Shown in pieces: positions 1 through 5,326 of a DNA stretch of 5,555 bases. The notes below the pieces were generated by a model, which made no database searches, had not been told where the DNA came from, and saw only the letters and a list, made by a program, of their open reading frames with translations. Location: the NCBI GenBank assembly GCA_003556955.1, contig PWQB01000410.1, positions 1 through 5,555 on the forward strand, given 5' to 3'. The position numbers were made by a program, and so were the translations under genes. Within the stretch, counting starts at the first letter, position 1, and each line of letters opens with the position of its first letter. This DNA is from Nostocaceae cyanobacterium CSSed10_463m. GTDB taxonomy: Bacteria > Cyanobacteriota > Cyanobacteriia > Cyanobacteriales > Nostocaceae.

Positions 1-813
1 CCAATGAAATTGATTGACTACTTCCGACTCCAGCAAGGGGATAATCACTAACCCACCCCCAAAGATGAAACTACCGACTTTCAAAAAGAAGAACGTTAAG
101 GTTAAATAGTACTCCTGAATCCGTTCTAGTCCCCAAAAGCTGGACAATGCTAATGTATCAGTAGTTACAGTTGCTAGGGTTTTGGGTAGCACCTGCATCA
201 TGGGTAAGAGGGGAAATAGCCAAGCACTGCTGCGATTTGATGGAGTGTATAAGATTAACCCCACAATACCCGCTAACAGAAATTGCCATAGGATATTAAC
301 TTGAAATAACCAGGTAACAAGTAGAACAACTAAAGCGATCGCCACACCTTTTATATCAGTAATAGCCCGTTTTGCTAACTTCCAGCAAAATCCAAAGATG
401 ATCGCAATCACCACAGGGGTCACTCCCAGAAACAAATGTTCAATCTGCGGCATACCCTGAAACCGAAAATATGCCCAAGATAGAGTCAACACAATCAAGA
501 AAGCCGGCAAGATAAAACAAATACCAGCCACTAAAGCGCCCAACTGTCCCGCCCGCAGATACCCAGTATAAATTCCTATTTGCGTCGAAGCTGGGCCTGG
601 TAACATCTCGCAAATTGCCACTCCTGCCAAAAATTCTTCTTGAGTAAACCAGCCTCGCCGCACTACCGCTTCATCATTAATCATCGCAATGTGAGCTTGA
701 GGACCACCAAAACCAATTAAGCCTAACTTGAGAAAAAATTGAGCCAGTTCTAGCAATCGAGCCGATAAACTAGGTTGTTTTTCCTCAGATTCATGATTAC
801 TTTGCTGATTCAT
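1..813 (-). CDS. chrA: Chromate transporter ChrA family, N-terminal 271 residues (runs off left edge)
   Basis: Integral inner-membrane transporter of the CHR family, whose characterised members export chromate; many members have no tested substrate. The frame is open from an ATG at 811-813 to the window edge, so only the C-terminus is missing. The N-terminal CHR domain shows the family signature around residues 34-41 (GFGGPQAH) and 71-89 (LPGPASTQIGIYTGYLRAG), followed by several hydrophobic segments. A second CHR repeat begins near residue 243 with KVGSFIFGGGLVIIPLLE (245-262). Two repeats mark this as a long-chain ChrA, usually about 390-400 residues, so roughly 120 are off the edge. The start has a good ribosome binding site, AGAGGT, at 819-824, five bases upstream. 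It is transcribed away from the lipoprotein gene across a 336-bp spacer. Family assignment is firm; chromate as the real substrate is inferred from the family. Confidence 0.93.
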   Translation of the reverse strand, partial: MNQQSNHESEEKQPSLSARLLELAQFFLKLGLIGFGGPQAHIAMINDEAVVRRGWFTQEEFLAGVAICEMLPGPASTQIGIYTGYLRAGQLGALVAGICFILPAFLIVLTLSWAYFRFQGMPQIEHLFLGVTPVVIAIIFGFCWKLAKRAITDIKGVAIALVVLLVTWLFQVNILWQFLLAGIVGLILYTPSNRSSAWLFPLLPMMQVLPKTLATVTTDTLALSSFWGLERIQEYYLTLTFFFLKVGSFIFGGGLVIIPLLESEVVNQFHW

Positions 814-833
814 TCTCAACCTCTTTGTGATTT

Positions 834-942
834 TAATTAAGTTTTCATGTATTTGAACCACATCTGTCGTAGTAGGGCGCAAGGCCTTGCGCCCCTACCG
901 TGTGGTCTATTTACCTGAAAATACCTGTAATTAAGTTTTCAT
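834..942. repeat. Small palindromic element bracketed by exact 15-bp direct repeats
   Basis: TAATTAAGTTTTCAT occurs at 834-848 and again, exactly, at 928-942. Between them sit 79 bases centred on a perfect 20-base palindrome, GGGCGCAAGGCCTTGCGCCC (875-894), extended by GTA (872-874) and TAC (896-898) with one unpaired C at 895. Further out, ACCACA (857-862) faces TGTGGT (901-906), and GTATTT (849-854) faces AAATAC (919-924), so much of the unit could fold as one long hairpin. Short GC-rich palindromes of this kind are dispersed in many Nostocales genomes. The direct repeats could be a target-site duplication or could belong to the element itself; 15 bp would be long for a MITE duplication. 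Confidence 0.75.
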
Positions 943-1049
943 CTTTCAATAGTCAGAAAAAATAAATAATGCCCAGGAAGGAAGAAAATCAAAATTTAAG
1001 TTTGTAAAATAGACTTGTCTACAGAAGTTTTATGTGATTTATGCTCCTG

Positions 1050-1085
1050 GTTGATTTAACAAATAATTGATGTAAATAAATCAAC
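1050..1085. repeat. 9-bp perfect inverted repeat, possible operator
   Basis: GTTGATTTA at 1050-1058 is exactly reverse-complemented by TAAATCAAC at 1077-1085, with an 18-base gap. It lies about 65 bp upstream of the lipoprotein gene's preferred start. Arms spaced roughly two to three helical turns apart suit a dimeric regulator, but no regulator is recognisable from this sequence, and the AT-rich context raises the odds of chance. Confidence 0.35.
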
Positions 1086-1136
1086 TAGTGATGAGCAGAG
1101 ATTGTGTCTCTTCTTCAAAAAGAGAACAACAAGTAT

Positions 1137-1142
1137 GAGGAG
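1137..1142 (+). promoter_or_regulatory. Ribosome binding site that sets the lipoprotein start at 1150
   Basis: GAGGAG lies seven bases upstream of the ATG at 1150-1152, in frame with the long reading frame ending at 2004. It is much better placed than anything upstream of the other in-frame ATGs at 1135, 1213 or 1327. This supports the view that the real gene began before the amber codon at 1273. Confidence 0.7.
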
Positions 1143-1272
1143 CTTTTTAATGATCAATAGATTCAACACAAATCACTTAAGCAGTGGTGTGAATTTTGCT
1201 GCTAGTGGCTTGATGCAAAAGCTGTGGAAGTCCAAAGGTATCACTGTTTTAGTTCTGGGAAGTTTGCTGCTT

Positions 1273-1275
1273 TAG
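1273..1275 (+). other. In-frame TAG at the -2 position of the lipobox
   Basis: The codons around it read Leu-Leu-Leu-TAG-Ala-Cys-Asn-Asn. In a lipoprotein signal peptide the residue two before the lipidated cysteine is normally Ser, Ala, Thr, Val or Ile. A single C-to-A change in TCG explains the stop. No frame change occurs on either side. Confidence 0.85.
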
Positions 1276-1533
1276 GCTTGTAATAATGGATTTCGAGAAG
1301 CAATTGCGCCGGAATATTCTGGAGATATGGTCAGCCAGGAAGTTTCAGACACAACAGATAGACTGATTGGTGAAACTATAACTATTAGAAGTCAGCCAAT
1401 TACCTCAGTCAGTCCCACCAGTTTTACAGTCACAGATGAGGCATTATTTGGCAGTGAAACCATTTTAGTTGTGAATGCGACAGGTCAAACTTTGACTCTG
1501 CCTGATGGGCAGAATATGGATATTCAAGCGACA

Positions 1534-1905
1534 GGAGAGGTTCGCAGATTTGTACTACCAGAAATCAATAGAGATTATAACTTGAAGTTGCAGCCAGATT
1601 TGTATAGTGAATACGAAGGTCGGACTGTGATTGTTGCTCAGTCAATGGTACTAGCACCACAACCAGGGGAAATAATTTCTAACCCCAACCTTTACTACAA
1701 CCAAACTCTAGCGGTAGCCGGTGAAGTAGCAGACAAGAAAAATGAAGCTTTATTTACCTTGAATGAAGGCCAATTACTGGGTGGAGAAGAGTTACTTGTA
1801 TTGCGTACCGATTCACAGCCAATTATCAGTGATGACCAAAGTGTGGTGGTGACAGGTGTGCTGCGTCCGTTTGTTGTTGCTGAACTACAGCGAGATTACA
1901 ACCTG
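1534..1905 (+). repeat. Internal protein duplication in the lipoprotein gene
   Basis: The encoded segments from 1534-1584 (GEVRRFVLPEINRDYNL) and 1855-1905 (GVLRPFVVAELQRDYNL) align without gaps, 107 residues apart. The upstream parts of each unit also correspond loosely, with an E-A-L-F-containing strand followed by G-x-E-x-x-L-V. The nucleotide sequences have diverged clearly, so this is an old domain duplication rather than a recent DNA repeat. Confidence 0.7.
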
Positions 1906-2041
1906 ACTTGGGATTTAGATACGCAGCGCCAGCTAGAAGTTAACTACAGCAACAAACCTGTGGTAGTTGCTACAGGTGTTTATCCCTGGGCAGTTCCCCG
2001 ATAAAATCAGCCACCTATTTTCTACAGTCTTGCGCGTTTTA

Positions 2042-2063
2042 GGGTGGGAAAAGTCCCAACCCC
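2042..2063 (+). terminator. Possible terminator hairpin after the lipoprotein gene
   Basis: GGGTGGGA (2042-2049) pairs with TCCCAACCC (2054-2062) through one bulged A, leaving a four-base AAAG loop. It sits in the 76-bp gap between two convergent genes. A T-rich stretch follows only after about eight bases (from 2070), and on the minus strand the bases following the hairpin are A-rich, so it is an imperfect intrinsic terminator and would act, if at all, on the plus strand. Confidence 0.4.
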
Positions 2064-2080
2064 AAGCGCTTTATTATTAA

Positions 2081-2998
2081 TTAAAATAGCCATAGCCAAA
2101 GGGGTAGAGTAATCAGTAATCCCATAGACCCCACAGCTAAAGAAGTAACAGCCAGGTCACGGTCAAGATTAAAAGTTTCAGCAATTACCAATGTGGCAAA
2201 TGCTGGAGGCATAGCCATTTGTAGCACAATTACCTGTGCTGCTTCACCAGTTACGCCAAAAAGTGGTAATGTAATGCCGATAAATAATGGAACTACTAAC
2301 ATTTTAATTGTTAAGCTGATTCCGGCTTCTGGTAGCCTGTGCCAAGAATTAAGCTGGGAAAGTCGCATTCCAATTAATATCAGAGTTAACGCAATAACCA
2401 GCCAACCTAACTTTTCTAGGCTAGATTCCCAGAGAGGGGAGAGCGTCACGCCTCGAAATAGCAAGCCAAAGCCGAAACTCCACAGGGCAGGATTTATGAA
2501 AGTAGACTTGATAATTTGCCCATAATTCCTGACATTGCCGCCGAAATGAGATGCTAAGACTATTCCGAAGCCATAAGCACCAAATAATGATCCCAACATA
2601 TCGTAGAATAAAGCCCAGGCAAAGTATTCTTGCCCGACTAATGCTAGGGTGATGGGATAACCAAGATAACCTGTGTTACCTATCATGGCCGCTAGAAGCA
2701 AACTACCTTGGGTTGATTTTTGGTGAATGGTTTTTGTGAAATAGGCTTGACCTTTCATTCCCCACCAAGCTAAAAATGCTCCTAGTAAAATGGCTAAATA
2801 GGCGATCGCCGGAGCAATCCAAATCTGTCCTGACAAGTCTGAACGACGTAAAAAAGCTACTATGCTTATCGGTACTCCCACCCAAAATAGAGCTTGAGCC
2901 AGACGGGTAGGAACGGAGTTAGGTAGTTTGCGTCCCAGAATAAAGCCGACTAGGACTAATCCTACCAGTTTGACGTATAGTTCTAGGAGGTTAGCCAA
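2081..2998 (-). CDS. AEC-family permease (auxin efflux carrier / malate-type transporter)
   Basis: Polytopic inner-membrane carrier of the AEC (bile/arsenite/riboflavin transporter-like) superfamily; bacterial members carry malate, malonate or unknown small anions, and the substrate here cannot be read from sequence. From TTG at 2996-2998 it is 305 residues, the normal size (about 300-320). Seen in order: an N-terminal hydrophobic helix ending in GFILGRKLP, a second around FWVGVPISIVAF, the conserved GNTGYLGYP motif at about 107-115 in the helix pair typical of the family, several further helices, and MPPAF at about 263-267 before the last helix. The frame is open up to an ATG at 3133, but that would add 45 residues with no membrane or family character and would overlap the divergent carboxypeptidase gene and its ribosome binding site. 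GTG at 3080-3082 is an intermediate option. The TTG has no Shine-Dalgarno sequence, so the start is uncertain although the family is clear. Confidence 0.88.
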   Translation of the reverse strand: MANLLELYVKLVGLVLVGFILGRKLPNSVPTRLAQALFWVGVPISIVAFLRRSDLSGQIWIAPAIAYLAILLGAFLAWWGMKGQAYFTKTIHQKSTQGSLLLAAMIGNTGYLGYPITLALVGQEYFAWALFYDMLGSLFGAYGFGIVLASHFGGNVRNYGQIIKSTFINPALWSFGFGLLFRGVTLSPLWESSLEKLGWLVIALTLILIGMRLSQLNSWHRLPEAGISLTIKMLVVPLFIGITLPLFGVTGEAAQVIVLQMAMPPAFATLVIAETFNLDRDLAVTSLAVGSMGLLITLPLWLWLF

Positions 2999-3011
2999 GA
3001 TTGTGTCTAGG

Positions 3012-3017
3012 AATATA
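3012..3017 (-). promoter_or_regulatory. Candidate -10 element for the AEC permease gene
   Basis: On the minus strand these bases read TATATT, five of six matching the -10 consensus, 13 bases upstream of the proposed TTG start. No good -35 is visible at the right distance. If real, it would give a very short leader and would favour the short start over the 3082 or 3133 options, both of which place this element inside the coding region. Confidence 0.25.
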
Positions 3018-3088
3018 TAGATGTGAATACTACGGAAGATGTTTATTTCTGTCCAGTCTACAATCTTTGAAGAATATTGCACACAAGC

Positions 3089-3093
3089 AGGAG
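3089..3093 (+). promoter_or_regulatory. Ribosome binding site for the carboxypeptidase TTG start
   Basis: AGGAG is seven bases upstream of the TTG at 3101-3103, ideal spacing. No ATG lies near enough in frame to compete, so this site decides the start of the carboxypeptidase gene, and it also argues against the longest reading of the divergent permease, which would cover it. Confidence 0.75.
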
Positions 3094-3100
3094 TTGATCC

Positions 3101-3916
3101 TTGAATAAAGCCCGGTTTTCTGGACAACCGCATAACTTATCAGGTGACTCTAGCGAAGAAGATATTCCCGTAGCTTTACGCGATAGCCCTGAAGCAGCAC
3201 CTAAGAGACTTTCACCAAGTCTAACTTTACTAATCACTGGAGTATCCGGGTTAATCTTCCTGGGTTTAATTGCTAGTTTTTGGTTCTTTGTCATCGCTCC
3301 CAGAAACACAGTTGTCCCTGAACCTGCACCTAATGCCACAACTCCCACTGATACACAATCTAGCGATTCTGTCAATAGGCAAGAAAATATTGATGCGCTG
3401 TTGGGTCATTTGACATACCCAGAAGCACCAGAGTCAGAGTTATTACCAATTACCGCAGATGGGCGCATTAGACTGCGAAAAGTTGCAGCCGAAAGGTATA
3501 AAGCAATGGCGCAAGCAGCAAGACGTGAGGGTGTAATTTTAGTGGCAATTTCTGGTTTTCGTTCGGTAAAAGAGCAAGAACAGTTATTTTTTGGAATTGG
3601 TGCTAGACGCAATCAAACCCCAGCCCAAAGAGCTGCTGTCAGTGCGCCTCCTGGACACAGTGAACATCATACAGGTTACGCTGTGGATATAGGAGATGGC
3701 GCAGTCCCAGCCACTAATCTGCAAACTAACTTTGAAAATACGAAGGCGTTCAAATGGTTGGAAGCAAATGCGGCGCGTTTTGGCTTTGAAATCTCTTTTC
3801 CTGAGAATAATCCTCAAGGTGTGAGTTATGAACCTTGGCACTGGCGTTTTGTAGGCGATCGCCATAGTTTAGAATTATTCTACAAAGCTAGAAATTTAAA
3901 CCCTGCACAACCATAA
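3101..3916 (+). CDS. Membrane-anchored D-alanyl-D-alanine carboxypeptidase, VanY / peptidase M15B type
   Basis: Zinc peptidase predicted to remove the terminal D-alanine from peptidoglycan stem peptides in the periplasm. The 271-residue product has a short polar, acidic cytoplasmic N-terminus (1-36), one membrane anchor (about 41-66), a Pro/Thr-rich linker (67-90), and a VanY domain from about 95 to 262. Visible motifs are SGFRSVKEQ (151-159), GHSEHHTGYAVDIGD (185-199) and EPWHWRF (244-250). By family precedent His189, Asp196 and His247 bind zinc and Glu244 is the catalytic base; all are present, so the enzyme should be active. Translation starts at TTG with AGGAG seven bases before it. The gene diverges from the AEC permease across about 100 bp and is followed by 165 bp before the FecCD permease. 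Nothing nearby suggests vancomycin resistance (no vanHAX or vanRS), so a cell-wall maturation or recycling role is more likely. Substrate specificity (D,D versus L,D) is not certain. Confidence 0.92.
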   Translation: MNKARFSGQPHNLSGDSSEEDIPVALRDSPEAAPKRLSPSLTLLITGVSGLIFLGLIASFWFFVIAPRNTVVPEPAPNATTPTDTQSSDSVNRQENIDALLGHLTYPEAPESELLPITADGRIRLRKVAAERYKAMAQAARREGVILVAISGFRSVKEQEQLFFGIGARRNQTPAQRAAVSAPPGHSEHHTGYAVDIGDGAVPATNLQTNFENTKAFKWLEANAARFGFEISFPENNPQGVSYEPWHWRFVGDRHSLELFYKARNLNPAQP

Positions 3917-3923
3917 TCTAAAT

Positions 3924-3938
3924 TCCCCCTAGAGGGGA
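3924..3938 (+). terminator. Short hairpin just after the carboxypeptidase gene
   Basis: TCCCC (3924-3928) and GGGGA (3934-3938) form a five-base-pair GC-rich stem with a CTAGA loop, eight bases after the stop codon. It is followed by TATTTG rather than a real T-run, so termination would be weak; it could instead protect the 3' end. Confidence 0.35.
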
Positions 3939-3977
3939 TATTTGCGTAATTCCTAGAGATATCGGTCAACTATGACA

Positions 3978-4018
3978 ACCTGTCTTTTGACAGACAGAAG
4001 GTATCTCGCCTAATTTTT
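3978..4018 (+). terminator. Second hairpin with T-run between carboxypeptidase and permease
   Basis: CTGTC (3980-3984), loop TTTT, GACAG (3989-3993). A second GACAG at 3993-3997 allows an alternative pairing, which an ACC/GGT pair could lengthen. A run of six T follows some way downstream, in TAATTTTTTATTAG around 4011-4024. The gap between stem and T-run is longer than in a canonical terminator, so the call is tentative; together with the previous hairpin it suggests the carboxypeptidase and the iron permease are separate transcripts. Confidence 0.3.
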
Positions 4019-4081
4019 TATTAGTAGTGATAAATACAAAGCTGAATTTCTTTGGTTTCCGACAGGAAACCTCAAACAACA

Positions 4082-5095
4082 ATGCAATTCACCAACAGGA
4101 TTCAGAAAACATGGCTAAGTAATCGTCTGTTAGTCGCAATTATTCTTTTGAGTGTGGCGATCGCCGTCACCTTGGCACTATCCATCTCTCAAGGCGCTGT
4201 CCCCTTTAGTCTATCAGATATTGGGCAAGCATTATTACACCAGGGCGACCCCATTAAACAAACGATTCTGTGGGATTTGCGAATGCCTAGAATCGCCGCA
4301 GCCATGCTGGTAGGGGCTGGATTAGGGATGTCTGGGGCTTTGTTGCAAGGAATGTTACGAAATAGTCTGGCTGACCCGTTTATTCTCGGTATTTCTGCGG
4401 GTGCGGGATTAGTGGCGATCGCCATGATCGTCTTACAAGTCTTCGTAGCTTGGATTCCTTTAGCAGATTGGTTCGGCGCAATTATCACAGCCGGGATTGT
4501 GATTTTTCTCGGTCGCACCTCTGGGGGAATTAGAGTTGAAAGGCTAATTTTAGGAGGAGTTGCAGTTAGTTCGCTGTTTGGTTCCTTACAATCCGTGTTA
4601 TTACTGACGGCTGAAGATGGACAAATCCAGTTAGCCTTAAATTGGTTAGTGGGAAGTCTGAACGGCCGGGGTTGGACACAAGTGCAAATGGCTGCACCCT
4701 ATATGTTTGTAGGATTAATCGCTGGGTGTCTACTGGCGCGTTCAGTAAATGTCCTTTCCTTGGGCGACGATTTAGCCGTTGGTTTAGGCTTTTCGTTAAT
4801 GCGATCGCGTATACTCATCGGTGCAGTTGCAACCCTCTTAGCCGCAGGTGCTGTCAGTGTCGCCGGTTTAGTTGGTTTTGTCGGTTTAGTAGTTCCCCAC
4901 GGCGTGAGGATGTTAGTCGGAACCGACAACCGGATATGTTTACCCTTCTCAGCCGTGGCTGGTGCTTGGTTACTCACCTTTGCTGACTTACTTTCTCGCT
5001 TAGGTGCTGTGGAATTACCCGTAGGTGCAATTACCGCTTTACTCGGTTCACCCATGTTTATTTGGTTGCTCTATAGTGGTGCGAAAAAATCCTGA
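4082..5095 (+). CDS. FecCD-family permease of an iron-siderophore (or related) ABC importer
   Basis: Inner-membrane channel subunit that, with a periplasmic binding protein and an ATPase, imports ferric siderophores, haem or cobalamin. From ATG at 4082 it has 337 residues, the normal family length. Signatures seen: LRMPR (66-70), the GALLQGMLRNSLADP motif (85-99), GFVGLVVPH (265-273) and ELPVG near the C-terminus (311-315), spread over about ten hydrophobic segments. An in-frame TTG at 4052 would add ten polar residues but has no ribosome binding site. AGGAAA (4064-4069) precedes the ATG at a rather long distance, so the start is moderately sure. No Fur box is seen upstream, whereas a strong one lies 12 bases after its stop, before a probable TonB-dependent receptor. 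This context favours a siderophore substrate. The matching binding protein and ATPase are not in the window. Three HIP1 octamers fall inside the gene. Confidence 0.93.
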   Translation: MQFTNRIQKTWLSNRLLVAIILLSVAIAVTLALSISQGAVPFSLSDIGQALLHQGDPIKQTILWDLRMPRIAAAMLVGAGLGMSGALLQGMLRNSLADPFILGISAGAGLVAIAMIVLQVFVAWIPLADWFGAIITAGIVIFLGRTSGGIRVERLILGGVAVSSLFGSLQSVLLLTAEDGQIQLALNWLVGSLNGRGWTQVQMAAPYMFVGLIAGCLLARSVNVLSLGDDLAVGLGFSLMRSRILIGAVATLLAAGAVSVAGLVGFVGLVVPHGVRMLVGTDNRICLPFSAVAGAWLLTFADLLSRLGAVELPVGAITALLGSPMFIWLLYSGAKKS

Positions 5096-5102
5096 ACTAA
5101 CC

Positions 5103-5131
5103 TTATGATAATGATTATCGTAATTATGATA
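5103..5131 (+). promoter_or_regulatory. Fur box (iron-responsive operator), with probable -10 inside it
   Basis: GATAATGATTATCGTAATT (5107-5125) matches the 19-base Fur consensus GATAATGATAATCATTATC at 15 positions by my count and contains a perfect 6-1-6 inverted repeat, GATAAT-G-ATTATC (5107-5119). TTATGATA occurs twice, at 5103-5110 and 5124-5131, exactly 21 bp apart, so two Fur dimers could bind on one face. TATGAT at 5125-5130 is five of six to a -10 element, with a poor -35 (TTATGA, 5103-5108) 16 bp upstream; a repressor bound here would block it. It sits after the permease stop and about 200 bp before the receptor start, so it should repress the receptor when iron is sufficient. Confidence 0.85.
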
Positions 5132-5224
5132 GTATTTGTACTGTACTTGTAAAAACGTGATTTATCGCGTCTTTATCTCCGCAAAATCACCAAAAATAAA
5201 TATTTTTTGACCTCTCAAGAATAA

Positions 5225-5239
5225 TAGTCAAATTGACTA
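5225..5239. promoter_or_regulatory. Perfect 7-1-7 palindrome in the receptor leader, possible operator
   Basis: TAGTCAA-A-TTGACTA is an exact inverted repeat about 90 bp upstream of the receptor start. Its right arm contains TTGACT, five of six to a -35 element, though no convincing -10 follows at 16-18 bp. A dimeric regulator binding here would cover such a promoter. Which regulator, if any, cannot be told from the sequence. Confidence 0.45.
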
Positions 5240-5248
5240 GATTCAGAC

Positions 5249-5277
5249 TTGCACAAACATTGTTTTGTACTGTGCAA
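5249..5277 (+). repeat. Hairpin-forming inverted repeat in the receptor leader
   Basis: TTGCACA (5249-5255) is exactly complemented by TGTGCAA (5271-5277) around a 15-base loop that contains its own smaller pairing possibility, ACAAA with TTTGT. It starts ten bases after the 7-1-7 palindrome and ends 49 bases before the receptor ATG. If transcribed from the Fur-controlled promoter it would form a stem in the untranslated leader. No T-run follows directly, so it does not look like a terminator. Confidence 0.4.
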
Positions 5278-5326
5278 ATATTTGGCATTCGGATTTTTTG
5301 AAACTAATCTATTCGGATAAAAACCC

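Larger units (their letters stand above)
814..1149. other. Divergent intergenic spacer between chrA and the lipoprotein gene
   Basis: No credible gene lies in these 336 bases; the ATG-led frames I checked by eye on the plus strand (e.g. at 969) stop within about a dozen codons. It holds the chrA ribosome binding site (819-824), a palindromic element between two 15-bp direct repeats (834-942), a 9-bp inverted repeat (1050-1085), and the GAGGAG ribosome binding site of the lipoprotein gene (1137-1142). A weak extended -10-like sequence, TGTTAAAAT-like in form and read here as G TAAAAT at 1004-1010, has no matching -35, so I do not call a promoter. From 943 on the spacer is strongly AT-rich. Confidence 0.75.
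1150..2004 (+). pseudogene. Two-repeat lipoprotein gene interrupted by an amber codon in its lipobox
   Basis: Reading from the ATG at 1150 (GAGGAG seven bases upstream) gives a basic N-region, a hydrophobic stretch (residues 31-41, ITVLVLGSLLL), then TAG at 1273-1275, then Ala43-Cys44-Asn-Asn-Gly. This is a lipoprotein signal peptide whose -2 lipobox position has become a stop. Serine (TCG) is one base away and would restore a normal Leu-Ser-Ala-Cys box. After the stop, 242 codons run clean to TAA at 2002-2004. The mature part contains two homologous, beta-rich-looking units of about 100 residues. In 284-codon numbering their best-matching segments are 129-145 and 236-252, sharing G-x-x-R-x-F-V-x-x-E-x-x-R-D-Y-N-L. 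I do not recognise the family by name; an OB-like or other small beta fold is a guess. An automatic caller would report only 1327-2004 (ATG at 1327), which lacks the signal peptide and has GGAG only two bases upstream. Possible readings are a recent nonsense mutation, a sequencing error, or readthrough. Confidence 0.75.

Noticed and set aside
1097..1125. Two mutually exclusive small hairpins (AGAGA/TCTCT and TCTCTT/AAGAGA) in the lipoprotein leader, suggesting an attenuator.
   Set aside because: Stems are only five to six pairs and purine/pyrimidine biased, with no T-run or leader peptide; likely chance.
2193..2525. Plus-strand 110-codon frame inside the AEC permease gene.
   Set aside because: It is antisense to conserved membrane helices, has no protein family character, and is a shadow of the permease frame.
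3058..3375. Minus-strand 105-codon frame opposite the carboxypeptidase N-terminus.
   Set aside because: Antisense shadow of a well-supported gene, low-complexity translation and no family resemblance.
3101..3916. Vancomycin resistance gene interpretation of the VanY-type protein.
   Set aside because: No vanRS or vanHAX neighbours, and such carboxypeptidases are common housekeeping enzymes in cyanobacteria.
4699..5055. Minus-strand 118-codon Pro/Thr/Lys-rich frame opposite the FecCD gene.
   Set aside because: Composition is what the antisense of hydrophobic helix codons gives; the plus-strand gene has all family motifs.
5132..5146. GTA...TAC resembling an NtcA (nitrogen control) site.
   Set aside because: The spacing is nine bases, not the eight of the GTA-N8-TAC consensus, and no promoter is positioned to match.
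5105..5152. A 15-codon ATG-to-TAA frame encoding a very hydrophobic Met/Ile/Val peptide across the Fur box.
   Set aside because: No ribosome binding site, and the composition follows directly from reading the AT-rich Fur operator in this frame; the operator explains the sequence.
5287..5318. ATTCGGAT direct repeat (5287-5294 and 5311-5318) before the receptor start.
   Set aside because: Only eight bases and 24 bp apart, with no further symmetry; too short to support a claim.
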